64,000 nucleotides of DNA from Argopecten irradians (lineage: Eukaryota; Mollusca; Bivalvia; Pectinida; Pectinidae): NCBI RefSeq assembly GCF_041381155.1, contig NC_091136.1, forward strand, positions 45,622,284-45,686,283, given 5' to 3'. The notes under the pieces are model-generated. The model worked only from the letters and a program-made list of their open reading frames with translations, searched no databases and had not been told where the DNA came from. This document shows, piece after piece, positions 1 to 11,570 of the stretch (the first letter of the stretch is position 1; each line of letters begins with the position of its first letter). The translations under genes were made by a program, and so were the position numbers.

Positions 1-2580
1 TAGTTCCGATTGATGAATGTTATAGCTGCAGTTTGATTTGAAATATAACAATGACACATTTAATTATTTTTGAATTATATTTTCTTCCAATTTGATAATG
101 TATCAATAATGTCCATTTCGAATAAAAATTGAGATAACCGAGGCGGAGCGACTACCGGTATCGTTGTCAGGGTAGTGATGCGGTCCGAAGTGGAGCGAGC
201 CGCCATATTTGATTTTCAACCGAGGAAAGTAACTGTGAAATAGTCTGTTGATCAAATGGTATGACTGTTGAGCTGCTGAATGTTTCTAATGTATGTATCG
301 GTCTACGTACGCGATATAGACTAAATTCTTCATAGTCACGACTTTTATTTTATTGTACGGATGATAGACAAGTGTTTGCATGGTGTGTGACTGACTTAAC
401 TATGGAATTCCTTGAACATTCCTGAGGAAAGCCCCCGGTTGTAGACCCGACCAGCGATTCTTTTTGTTGTTTATTACCGTTACAATGCTAACACATATTC
501 TGTTTTGATGTCAAATACATTTTAATTGGATCTAATAACAACTCTTTATTATTATTTTGAATCCGATAACGATGAAACTTTGTTTACATTTCATATAGTA
601 GGCCAACCGAGTAGGCTTATGACGAGCATGTTATTGTCGGTGCCGCCTAAGGATCAGTCTTGAGACAAATAGAAGACCGAAATCGTTTTTTTAGTTTATT
701 ATTAATTCAAAGCAAATCTGTCATCTGTGAAAAGGTAAAATGTAAATTAAGTAATTATAGTTTATTTAGATTATCATATGACGCAAAATCTTACCGAAGC
801 GTGAACTAGAAATAGTCCGATCCTACTTTGGGTTTGTATTCATACGTCGTTGCGTTTACGCTAATTTGAACGCAACTCCCCACCCGTTGACTATATAGAG
901 GCATATGTAAATATAAACTAATAAATATGACGTACCGGTACACTTTAAATAAAGGGCAGTTGTGACCGAACAAAGTAAGTAAAATCAATTACACATACGA
1001 GTTTATCAACTGATCAATACATCTAGAGCAATTTAAAAGCTGTGTAATGATAAGTAGAGAAAAGGGAACGGTAGATATCACAGTGGTGCTATAGATGAAT
1101 TCGGCGTATGGCATTCCATTGCATGATGCTTATAGTCAAATTAAATCTAATAACATAGTAAAGGATCTCTGCATATTTGCAAACAGGGGTAGCATAATGA
1201 CAGGCCTTGAACGCGTTAAAAAGAATATCCATTAATCACAAATGAAATCTAGAGCATGTTGACCAATACCCTAGTTAAATTGGCTATTAAGACATTGCAA
1301 ATAAAACAAAAACAAAACCACAACAATGCAATTATTCAAGCCTAAAATATGTACATGTATATTGATATTACTGATGCGTAATAAAAGGTTCATGAAGATG
1401 CTAAAATCGACGAAATGTTTGTACATTAGGAAACAATGCATCACGGGGACTCTCATTGCATACCACACAAAATATCAGGATTAGGTCGAAAATCAGTCCA
1501 ATAACGCCTTCCTACCTATGGTGACCTGCAGCCTGCTGTATAAGTGAAGGAGTGAAAGTACTTATTAGTCATAAGCATACTTCATAACTAGTGAAAAAGG
1601 TTAGATTTAAAATGAGCTTTATTATATTACTATTGAACTCGATTGTTTATGTCCAAAACATTAAAAAACCATTTCAGATTAATTATAAAGTAACCATACT
1701 ACCAGAACGTTGGACTAAATGGCTTGGGATAATATCTGTGAATCCATATCAATTCTATGTCTGATCAAATAATCTATATTGTATACTTTTTATATGTCCA
1801 CTTTAGCATACTACAAAATACCATAGACAATAATTTTAACGGTAGCATATTTGACCAGATAAATCCCCGAAGTCATCACGAACTAGCCGACATTGTATTT
1901 TTGTATTCTATAAATAGTTGTACAAAGCACATGAAAACCTTACAAAGGTCAAGCAAGCATATACGAATACAGGGTTAATCAGCAGTAGGAAAGAATGGAT
2001 ATAAGAGAATTTTTGCTTCAAGAAAAAATGAACGTCAGGTCGTGCCCCACTGGAGCTGTTACGGTCGTGCCGAATTGTCGTTGTTCTCAATTTGATTTCC
2101 ATGTGACTACTACAGCGCATGGCTAGCTGATTGAGTTAATGGTAGACAATGGCCAGAAGGGTATTTTTCACTTCTACCGAATCATGTGTAGTCGTGCATG
2201 TGTCTCTGTAGACCTGGCTGAGGCAGTCCGACAACATTTAGCTGTACGATATTGGACCGAGCCTTCTCCATTATCTATAAAGGTTGTATGTAAACGCATG
2301 TAAAAGTGTGTGCACTGTATATATCATTTATGATTATTTCGACAGAAAATAACACTTGAATCATTAAAAACAAACATCTTTCATATGCTTTCTGAAAGTG
2401 AACGTTGAATGAATTAGTAGGCAGTCCATGTACATTCGATAATAAAACAAAGTATGTTTTTGGAGGCTGTGATATCCGTGTTGTGTATCGTTGTAAAAGT
2501 GAACTTTGTACTGCCTCATTGAAGCACGAACCAAAAGACACCGCACAACACATCCAACTTGGTCACATTACACTGACGTG
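1..2580. other. gene-free AT-rich stretch
   Basis: No open frame here has exon-like boundaries, and the short ORFs on both strands have no recognisable motif. A slightly GC-richer patch around 130-230 carries a YY1-like GCCATATTTG motif, but nothing shows it to be a promoter. I see no gene. Confidence 0.5.
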
Positions 2581-2584
2581 ATAC

Positions 2585-2735
2585 TGACAATGGGCAAACC
2601 AGTCGTCCCACTCTCTTCTTGTTAAGCGCCAAGCAGGACTATGGTGTGTCCCGGCTAGGGAACTGAACCAAGAGCTTTCCTCACAGGGGCGAACGCCAAC
2701 TCAAGGTCAAAAGTAAGGCAGTAAAGGTCAGTAAA
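2585..2735 (-). repeat. family A dispersed repeat, fragment
   Basis: Read on the minus strand, this matches the part of the family A repeat that runs from 'cctcacttttggccctcagt' through the 'gagcgctc' and 'ggttctgt' blocks. The fullest copy is at 21356-21825. It is degenerate and lacks both ends. I see no protein-coding potential. Confidence 0.6.
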
Positions 2736-3235
2736 TATAATGTTCTAAATTCAGTGGCATTTTACGATCATACAACGGGGCAGTAGGTACAATTCTAAGT
2801 CCTAACTGCTGGGCAGATGGCATAGCCACTATATGCATTAAACGAATTATTTACTGAATTGCGTGTAGATGTATTTTTGACTTGGTTTTTATCATTTTTA
2901 ATGCGAGCTTCCTGACGAGTTCTAGAACGACGAAAGATGATATTGTCTCGTTATCATGGCCTAAATACATTCTTGTAAAACAGTGATTTGTGCCATAATA
3001 ATATCTTTCAAATTATTTTGTATTGTTAATTTGACAAAATTGTGATGAAACTTATCCCAATATCAAGAGTAAATATACTATAATATTACGATAGTAAAAC
3101 CATTGGTAACTGTGACAAAAGCTATTAAGCCATTCCAGTCGATGTACAATTGGGTTCATTTTACATACTAAATCGTTTTTTATGAGCTAATTTCATTTCA
3201 AATTGATTATATTACCCAGAGTAAAGTAAATATAA
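2736..3235. other. gene-free spacer
   Basis: AT-rich sequence between a family A fragment and the LINE remnant. I see no coding or repeat structure in it. Confidence 0.4.
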
Positions 3236-3260
3236 TCCAGAGGAAGTTTTAATAGATTTT

Positions 3261-4600
3261 ATGCTGTATACAAATGAAACATTAACAACTGTTATCCATA
3301 TAAGTCTAACGTCGATACCATGCAAAATTCTTCAACGAATTCTGAAAGATGAAATCACCACTCATATGGAAACAAACGGCTTATTTTCAAATTACCAGCA
3401 TTGCTTCATGAAAGGGAAATCCTTAGTGACACAACTCATCGAGGTCACCGACTACATTTCCAATAAAATGGATGAGGGGAAAAACGTCGACATCATATAC
3501 CTCGATTTCAGTAAAGCTTTCGACAGGGTCCCTCACAAAAGGTTACTTTTAAATTTGGAAAAATATGGTATCAGAGGAAATGTTTTATAATTGGATCAAA
3601 AACTTTCTCATTGGAATAAAGCAGCGGGTCTGTATTGACGGTGAATTCTCCTACATAAGTGACGTCACAAGTGGTGTCCCCCAGGGGAGCATTTTAGGAC
3701 CAATATTATTTTTAAGTTTCGTGAACGACATGCCGGAAGTAGTGCAAACTGTAATAAAAAAAAGTTCGCCGATGATTGAAATTATTGAAAGGAGTAAGCA
3801 ACAATGATGATAAAGAGGATCTACAGAGAGATGTTAAGAACATTTGCAAATGGACCGAGACCTGGAACATGCAACTTAATGCCAAAAAGTGTAAACATCT
3901 GTTTATCGGTAACTTCAAGGACAACATTAACAAATATAACATCGAAAATGAAGGTCAAAAGTGTGAAATCACCAAAACTTAACCCGAAAAAGATCTTGGC
4001 GTAACTTTTGATAGTGAAACGAAATTTAGTGAGCATGCCTCCAACTATTGTTTCAAGAGTTAACAGATTAACTGGTCTGATCTTCAAACCTTTACCTTCA
4101 TCGATACAACAATGTTCCTTAACTTGTACAAGTCCCTGATTCGGCATAATATTGCATTTGCATTTGGAACCCTATGTTACTTAAGGATAAAATTATGATC
4201 GAGAATGTCCATAGGGGAGTGAACAAAAGATTAAATGGATTAACCAACTACAAACAGCGACTGAGATCCTTAGGACTACCAAGCCTTGAGTATAGGAGAA
4301 AACGTTCCGATCTCATCCATTTTTTTTAAGATTATCAACAACATTGATAAAGTCGACAAAGATAAATTGTTTACAATGTCTCCCATCACAAGAGGTCACT
4401 CTAAAAAGATCATGAAGCCAGTATCCAGACTAGAAGTAACCAAACATCGGTTTAACAGCAGAATTGTAGATAATTGGAACAATTTGCCAGAAAATGTAGT
4501 GTCAGCAAAGTCTGTGAACTCCTTTAAATCGCGCCTTAACCAGCACTGGCACAATGAACCCTCCAAATTATCTCCAACTTGTTATATTGCTACCTGATCG
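3261..4600 (+). mobile_element. 5'-truncated, frameshifted LINE (CR1/L2/Jockey-like) reverse transcriptase
   Basis: This is a remnant of a non-LTR retrotransposon polymerase. The first frame opens with a degenerate 'ISLTSIPCKILQRILKDEI' block, followed by 'YLDFSKAFDRVPHKRLL' (palm motif A) and, after a frame change near 3565-3590, 'SGVPQGSILGPILF' (motif B). The catalytic FADD box is at 3765-3776 but out of frame after an A8 run (3756-3763). Further on, 'KWTETWNMQLNAKKCK' lies in another frame. The C-terminal region (4286-4597) has 'RLEVTKHRFNSRIVDNWNNL' and a stop, typical of the CR1/L2/Jockey assemblage. At least three frame changes make it inactive. The endonuclease domain and 5' part are missing, as in 5'-truncated LINE inserts. 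Assignment to LINE is secure; the clade is inferred from motif style. Confidence 0.88.
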
Positions 4601-4680
4601 ATTATTTGATCATATACAAGGATACGCCTCCAGAAGTCATAATGACTTAAAGTGGTGTTTGAATTACATGATTACATAAG

Positions 4681-5815
4681 TAGACACCAATTTGCCACAT
4701 CAGTTAAATTACAAAAATGAATAAACATAAAAAACAATGCCGAAGAAAAGTAATAAATGCAATAAATTGAATAGAAATTCAACAATGAAAAGTGTGAATT
4801 TTCAACATTTTGTATTGCAGCCTTCGTGTAAAACACATGTGATGCTATGTGTATCAATATGTCAACACAGATTTTATCTTTGTGCTTAAACCTAAACCAC
4901 TTTTATGTAAACCCACCCACCCTTCTAACTTATAGTATGGAGCATAGGGTATTTCATATAAGCGATTCAACATGCGACAACCGGGAGCCCAACCAACACA
5001 CTTTAACAAACGAAACTGTCAATTTCAAAAAGAGATACTTCAACATTAAACGTTTGTATCATATCAGATATCTGGTATATGAAACATGAGTAAAACCTTA
5101 AGAAATCTTCATGGTCTAGTGCGTTTTTGCAAATTGCAAATATTGAAAATGGATTGACATTCTGAGTTATGTGTCTGTACTGACGATGTATGTCACCGAT
5201 AGAATGGATCCAGTACAATAACTCAACCTGTCAGCACTAAACGTTCATGTCTGGCGACCAAGCTCATACAATATTTCCGATAATTTTAGTGTCGCTCATT
5301 TATCAAAATTGTCAGTCAACATCAATGTCATGGTCTTCAAAGTTTACCCCCGTAGTATTAGGTGCATACCTCGAACATGAGATAAACTAACAAACTACAC
5401 CAGTTTTATTATTGTTTAATTAGTTTCCTCCCTTATCGGAACTCTTTGTAGCACGAAGGGTCGTTTTGATGTGCGCATGATCGATATGTATATTGCACAT
5501 TGCGTTGCGTTATTCGGGTTATGAAGATGATTATCTGCCGAACAGCCATAGGACATCCACAACCGTCTTACATAAAAACAGGTAGTTTGCGGATCCATGC
5601 ATTGTGTATTGACAAGTTGGGACGTTAGCTAACGATTTTCGCTTTCAACAGAATAATTAGGCTATCGTATACAATGTTGTTGACTGTAGTCACTATGGCA
5701 TTTAAATCTAAGAGAGTTGACATTTGTTATGTTTTTTCGTGTTTGAATTAAAATCTCCAAAACTGAGTTTTACACATACATATACATTACATTAGGGAAA
5801 GGTCACGTTCTTTCA
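4681..5815. other. gene-free stretch
   Basis: Short ORFs only, with no splice-bounded coding and no recognised repeat. I see nothing to annotate here. Confidence 0.4.
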
Positions 5816-5819
5816 AGCT

Positions 5820-6150
5820 TTTGGGTAATATCGGAAACCCAAGACGCATCATATGTGACCGGTCGACAGCGGAGATCACAAAGAGCAATTTAAGTGCACT
5901 ATCGGAACTATCGCGACCCCGCGAGACTCTGACGGAACAGATCGGAATAGATCGGAACGAATCGTAGCCTTCCGAGAGCTTTTTTAACATGTTCGCGCGC
6001 AATATATATATATATATATATAATATATAATAAATTTGCGAATACAAACTTCACAAAACTTGTTAAATATGGGATGTTTAAAACTTAGAGAGACGGAGGG
6101 AAATGTGTAGAACACTATTTGAATGCCTTTCTATGGTAAAAACGAGAGAA
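5820..6150 (+). repeat. dispersed repeat B, copy 1
   Basis: About 320 bp that recurs at 14266-14590 in the same orientation. Shared blocks in order are a 'tatcgga' start, 'cagatcggaatagatcgga', 'cttccgag', 'tttgcgaata', 'aaatgtgtagaacact' (with small changes) and 'tttctatg..aaaaac'. The two copies have drifted and differ by small indels, including a (TA)n tract present only here. No coding frame is conserved between them. Confidence 0.75.
6002..6022. repeat. (TA)n microsatellite
   Basis: About ten uninterrupted TA dinucleotides inside repeat B copy 1. The matching position at about 14450 in copy 2 lacks it, so it expanded after the copies separated or was lost from the other. Confidence 0.9.
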
Positions 6151-7150
6151 AGTCATATACCATACAATATGAGTTGATGACGAAATATTTTCTGACATGT
6201 TTTCCTGAAGAAGTCCCCTTACGGTATTTTGATTTAATAAAAAGTTAGTAGACATTATCTTTCTCTCACTGTGAAAGCACATGCACATCAAACAGACTGC
6301 GAAAAAGTTATTTGTGAAATCAAGATGTTTTGGTGAACACTAAATCATGCCTTCGTATTAACGGTTTTATCAATTGACAATGGTCGTTGTTCTCGACCCC
6401 TAACCCTGAGGGATTGGTGTATCTTGCTGTACCATTATCATCACCTCCCTCCAATCAATGGTTTTAATTGCTTTTAAACACGTCCTCCGATAATACGTAT
6501 CTCTTTTTTATTGCCATCACGAGATTAACTGCAGTCTGCATTGTAAATCAATATCATTGCCACCGTCTACAAATCGTAACGGAACACTTTATACACATCT
6601 GTGAGTGACGATAGCCTTATCTGTTTACCCTCCAAACATGTCAATGTGTATAGATACTATAGGGAGGTCAATTATTTTAGTTGTAATAGCTAATTACCTG
6701 AATAAGTTATTAATTCAGTTATTTAACAGAAAAATATGATAGATGGATATTCGTGATCGTATTATCATTTAAAGAAGTATGGACAAATCTTTACGTGTCA
6801 ACAGCAGTCCTTATTAAAATCACGTTTATGGAGGCACTAAAACAGAACTTATGTAGATGCATTTAATATGGAGAATTCGGGCGATTGTCAGTATGGCGGA
6901 TTTCTCGTTGAAGAATCGAAGAATGATTATTCTTCCAGTACCAATGGGCCTCAACAGAGAAATGTCTCATACATAATTTTTGATTATTGGTAATCTCAAT
7001 TGCATTGTCAGTTTTAATAAGGATGTTAAGAATGTGAAAGACTGGATGTTTGGGAATGTTATTGGGATACAGTGCCGACTGAGATTCATATTTCTTTCAT
7101 ACCTACGGGTGTAATACTGGCTGGTCTAGGGCAATACATTCATGTCGCCT
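6151..7150. other. gene-free stretch of more balanced composition
   Basis: No ORF of note. The part from about 6380 to 6660 is less AT-rich and lacks simple repeats, which would fit a conserved non-coding element but does not show one. Confidence 0.3.
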
Positions 7151-7157
7151 GGGGCTG

Positions 7158-7493
7158 TATTGCATGGCTACCCATGCAATAAAGCCTCGTGACGTCACTG
7201 CGTCAACAAAATCTCTATTTCCTTGGTAAAATTTTAACATTTTTTTTTCACAAATTTGACTGGTTTACTATAAAAGATGCAAACATAATGGAATTTGTGT
7301 TGAAAATATCACGTAATTTTTCATGTATGGAAAATTGACTTCCAGTCGTTGATTTCTTCAAATATATTTGAAAATAGCGGGATATTATAGTTGTAAAATT
7401 GCAATAAAACGTCGAGGTGTGACGTTTTATTGCTTCGGGATCACAAAATGTTGCAAAACCCTCGGCAAGCCTCGGGTTTTCCTACATTTTGTG
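7158..7493. repeat. cluster of three foldback hairpins
   Basis: Three inverted repeats lie in a row. Stem 1 is 7158-7167 with 7172-7181 (10 nt, perfect). Stem 2 is 7401-7413 with 7421-7433 (13 nt, perfect). Stem 3 is 7442-7465 with 7470-7493 (24 nt, a few mismatches, with a 'ccctcgg...ctcggg' centre). Stems 1 and 2 share 'gcaataaa'. This arrangement is typical of a foldback or MITE-like element, perhaps spanning from about 7158 to 7500. The ORF that crosses it is a by-product. Confidence 0.7.
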
Positions 7494-7499
7494 ACCCTC

Positions 7500-10400
7500 G
7501 GGTAGAATATCCCTATCCTTCATATCCACATATGAAAGAGTCTTATACTCTTTGGTACTTACGGGACCAGTCAGAATGCTTCAACAAAACATTCATGTAC
7601 ACCAAAATAACGTTGTCAAAATGTTCAATAACCCATCAGTATTATTGGAACGGTTGTGTTTTTGTGTCTGGTGTCCATTGATATAATAATTCTAATCTAT
7701 GTTGTAGAACATGTGTGATTAGTTGTCTTAGTATCTGTTTTTCATTATTCAAAACCATGCTTAAGATTAAAAAATGTCCAATTCACATAAAAGGAAGAAC
7801 ATTCGGAAACAAGAATATTTTCACTTCATCGACAATTTTCATTGAATGTAGAAAATCATAAAACTGTAGTAAAACCGTAAATGAATCTTGCGCCGGTAAA
7901 TCTGAATATGTCTGTACAACTCCTATTGTGACACTCCAATCACACGGTCCAGAGAGTTGGTACAGATGATGTGACGGTTCTCACTTCCAGATCAATACGC
8001 TGGAGAATATACCGAACAGGAGACACACTCCGGGACCTGTGAATGTAGACCATCTCTCTTACTAGGGTATCAGTAAAGTGCAACGAGATTACCCGGACAC
8101 CTGAATCATGTGCTGCATCTCGTCATAAGTGTATTAAATCCAAACCAAGTCACTGCGTTAAATAGAATAATCAAAGTATCTTTGCAGCAAATGCATCATA
8201 GTCGAATCTGGGAGAGAATACTAAGACAATCAACAACCATTTAAAATCACCGGGGCCATTTTCTTGCGAGACTTTTCTAACTATAAAGTGAGTAGTTTAT
8301 TAAATTGAGATAAATGGCTACAAGAAATGCTTGCGAACAGATTGGATCGATGTCGCGACATCCCAGTGTATGAAAGGAAGCATCTACAGTAGCTAGGATA
8401 CTGGAACCCTGGAATCAGATACAGGAACATTAGTTTTTAACGTGTTAACCGGCGTATCTCATATTCATCGCACAAATCGGAATCATATCGTACCTACCTT
8501 TTTATAATAATAACGTTAGCCAGACGTTTTTGTGTAAATGGCACGCCAATTAAAACAAGATTGATATCAAGAGTGATGGATCTTCATTTATGTTTCGTTG
8601 TAGATGCCTCTCTGGATTTAAAAGGATGTGTATCAAGACAACTTCAATTCTCAGTGTGAGGGTAAAAGATTTATTTCATGCAGGATGAGAAAAATATATA
8701 GCTGCATTAAAGAGCTCTTCAGAAGTTTGTCTACACCAGAACGTCTGTTTGTAAATTAATACTGTCTGTCAATCTGCATCACGGATGGATAGTAGTAAAA
8801 TGTGTGAATGAGCGCGCGATCCAGTACCTTCGTTATCGGACTATGGGAGTCAGTAAAAGGATATATTGGTGAAGCGTTGGGTAAGTTGTTTATTTCATCC
8901 ATTGGTATAAGGGTACCTGCATTTTTCAATTCTTTGCTATTCTCTGCATTCTTTACTATAATAATGTAGGTAAAAATTTTCCCAAACTTTTTTGAAACCT
9001 ATATCACTACCAGCAACTAACAGAGGCTTAAGGTTGTATCTTATAGTGTAGCATAACATAACTTTCAAAAGTAGGTATTGTCCTTAAGAAGTTAACAATC
9101 ATATGGTTCAACTGGTGTAACTTCAGGAAATACGAATACCTTTATTATGTTGTATGTCGTTCTGTTGGAATATATTCCGGTAGAACCTTCAGGTTGATTC
9201 TATTCAGCCATATGGTGTATCATATTGCCTTTGTCGGACAACACAGTCCATTTTTAAAAATACATATTACACACGAATTTCACGTTGCTTTATGTCATAC
9301 ATGCAAGGCTCGATTTGAAATACTACGTGGAGAGCATCACATTTATTTAGTACATTTATGGCATTGCGATGATTATTACGTCACACTGTCGAAGCATATT
9401 ACGCACCACGTTGTGTAAAACATCTTTTTCATTTAACACAGGACATTTTTCCATTTACATGTCTGACTCCGATAATGCATTAACAGATATGTTAGCAAGC
9501 TCTCCTTCATAGACGCTTTGGCAGCACAGACATGGCCTTTAGGGACGTAACAATTGGCGGTGAAGTTGAATGAAATTGATTCAATTGTGTCTAGTGTTAA
9601 CGTATTGTTTTAAATGAGCCCGGGTCTTGTTGGGGGTTCTATACAATCCATTCAGCTCACAATGCAATTGCTTATAATAAGATGCAACTGCAGTTTTATT
9701 CAAGATATTGTATCAGGACATTCTCCTCATTTGCGTTGAACTAAGTTTAGTATAAATATGATAGTTATGTAAACAATATTTCTAATTAAGGTATAACGAA
9801 AATGTATTCGGCCAGTACGGGCACTGATATCAGGTTAATGCAACACTCTTATCTTTTTATATATCATATGTGATAACCATCCTTAGACGAGTATGTAAAT
9901 ATTAATATATTTCTGTACTTCGTTATATGAATAGGAAACAAAAAGATACTGGCACTGATGAAGGTCTGACGTCTCACCTCTGAGTGATAAAATAAATGTA
10001 AAAGGAAAAAAGAAATTGTGACAGACATAAATTTAATGACGTCACGATAGCAACAACATCATAAACTCGTGTTTTCCGGAAAATGTGTTTCATTATTTAC
10101 AATATTGTAGCCAATCACTATATATGTTATCCTCGGTAAACAGCAAATCTGACAAGCACCAACATTCAGTGGGCATTGATTCATCAGTTTGTAGCGTACT
10201 GCCAACTCATTAGATAACTCTAATTAACTTTCGTAATTATACGACATGCTTATACATATGTATGAGGGTTAATTACAACTCGAGTACACTGTAGTACACC
10301 GCGATACGGACTAACCCGATATAGATTTATTTTAGCATCAAGCAGGTTTACCTCTCCTCCTCATAGCCAATCCAACAATCTGTCTATGTCTTGTAAAGTA

Positions 10401-10660
10401 ATGTGGGGAATAGCATTCAGTTTATAGTAAAGACGCAATAAAACAAGCTTCTGCTGGAATGTAATAACATACTGTATAACATGACATATTCGTGTGCATT
10501 GATTTTTGTGATTTCGTAGTTATGAAATATTTCGTGTGTACAAAAGCATTCATGATCGGCCTATTTAAGCATCAAAAACATGAATATTTTTGCTGAAAAC
10601 AAAGATTTTTCAACGATTTGATGGCTTGAGATTCACTAATTTAAAACAAAACCTTCACTG
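7500..10660. other. gene-free stretch
   Basis: No recognisable coding. A consensus-like 5' splice site (G|GTAAGTTG) at about 8880 could end a non-coding first exon, but nothing else supports one. Two less AT-rich islands lie around 7900-8060 and 9470-9720. Neither resembles a known repeat in this window. Confidence 0.3.
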
Positions 10661-10674
10661 AAGGTAAAATGTTA

Positions 10675-10730
10675 GAACTGTGCCTACTGCCTTACTGCAT
10701 GTTTGTAAAAGGCGACTAAATTTTAAATTT
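10675..10730 (+). repeat. family A head fragment
   Basis: Carries the head block 'cttactgcatg...gtaaaaggcgactaaattt' seen at about 21393-21425 in the long copy. It is isolated from the rest of the repeat. Confidence 0.6.
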
Positions 10731-10910
10731 GCTAAAATAGAATAAATATTTAACTTGGTCACTGTGACCTATTTTTTTTAATTTTTCATCAGTTTTCTGA
10801 ACTGAACTTCACAAACCCAAGATTTATAGGCAGCATGCAACATCTGCAAAAAGTATTATCTATATTCTTATATTTAATTAATTAGGAATTAAAAATGAAA
10901 ATAGGAATTT

Positions 10911-11278
10911 TCACCTTTTGACCTCTGAAATTACCATGAGCCCAGAAAAAATTCGTATATTCTGTGATAGCATACAATATGCAGCTGACCCTAAGGTATC
11001 GTCATGCAAAATATCTTGCTTAACACCGAGTTGCCGTAAAACGGCCCCAAGTGATATCCATCCTTTCGTTTCTTTTCTTATCTTCGTTGTTCGACAGGAC
11101 CCAGGAAAACAACGAACTTGTCTAAACAACGAACATTTCGTGTAGTATATATCTTTGTTTCTGTTTTTAATGAGATATAAACCTCATCATTCTTCTTCTT
11201 GGCACCACCTACTTTTTTATCGCCCTGAGTAGAGCCTTCGCTCCTTGATGGTTCTGTCCCCTGCTCTGGACACCTCAT
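10911..11278 (-). pseudogene. coding-like segment, frameshifted, family not recognised
   Basis: Two overlapping minus-strand frames read as one protein broken by a frame change near 11080-11130. The upstream frame (11278 down to 11078) starts MRCPEQGTEPSRSEG and is rich in Lys, Glu and Asp (GGAKKKNDEVYISLKTET). The second frame (to 10911) reads 'GWISLGAVLRQLGVKQDIL', then 'LGSAAYCML' and 'FSGLMVISEVKR' before a stop. The second half has the hydrophobic periodicity and low-complexity-free look of a folded domain. No splice sites were identified. It may be a retro-copied or decayed gene piece. I do not recognise the family, and chance is not excluded. Confidence 0.35.
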
Positions 11279-11289
11279 GATTTATTTAA

Positions 11290-11570
11290 TCAGTACTTTC
11301 TGCTCGTGTTCATCAGTAGTATAAATGGAGTGAGACAGCTGGTTTGCACTGTTATGTCAGATGGAGGTGCGTTGAAGTGCGCTATTGTCTTTGGCACTAA
11401 AAAGGGGGTAAGAGTCCCACTGTAACAAGGCGAAAACATGGAAATAAGCACAGTTTTACATTCCACATAGGACATAGGAAGTAAAGTCTTAACCTTCGAC
11501 CATGACCGTCCGTAAATAAGCCTAGTTGTGGATAGGATGTTAAACCTAACCAAACAAATAACATTTTCAT
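11290..11570 (+). repeat. family A repeat, degenerate 3' part
   Basis: Aligns by eye with the 3' two-thirds of family A: 'tttctgctc', 'gactggtt'-like, 'ttggcac', 'agagtcccact' and the tail 'gaccgtccgtaaataag...gatgttaaacctaaccaaac'. It is strongly diverged, so an old insertion. Short ORFs across it on the minus strand are by-products. Confidence 0.65.

Noticed and set aside
8580..8882. Possible non-coding first exon ending at GTAAGTTG
   Set aside because: A single donor-like site, with no promoter signal, coding or partner exon.
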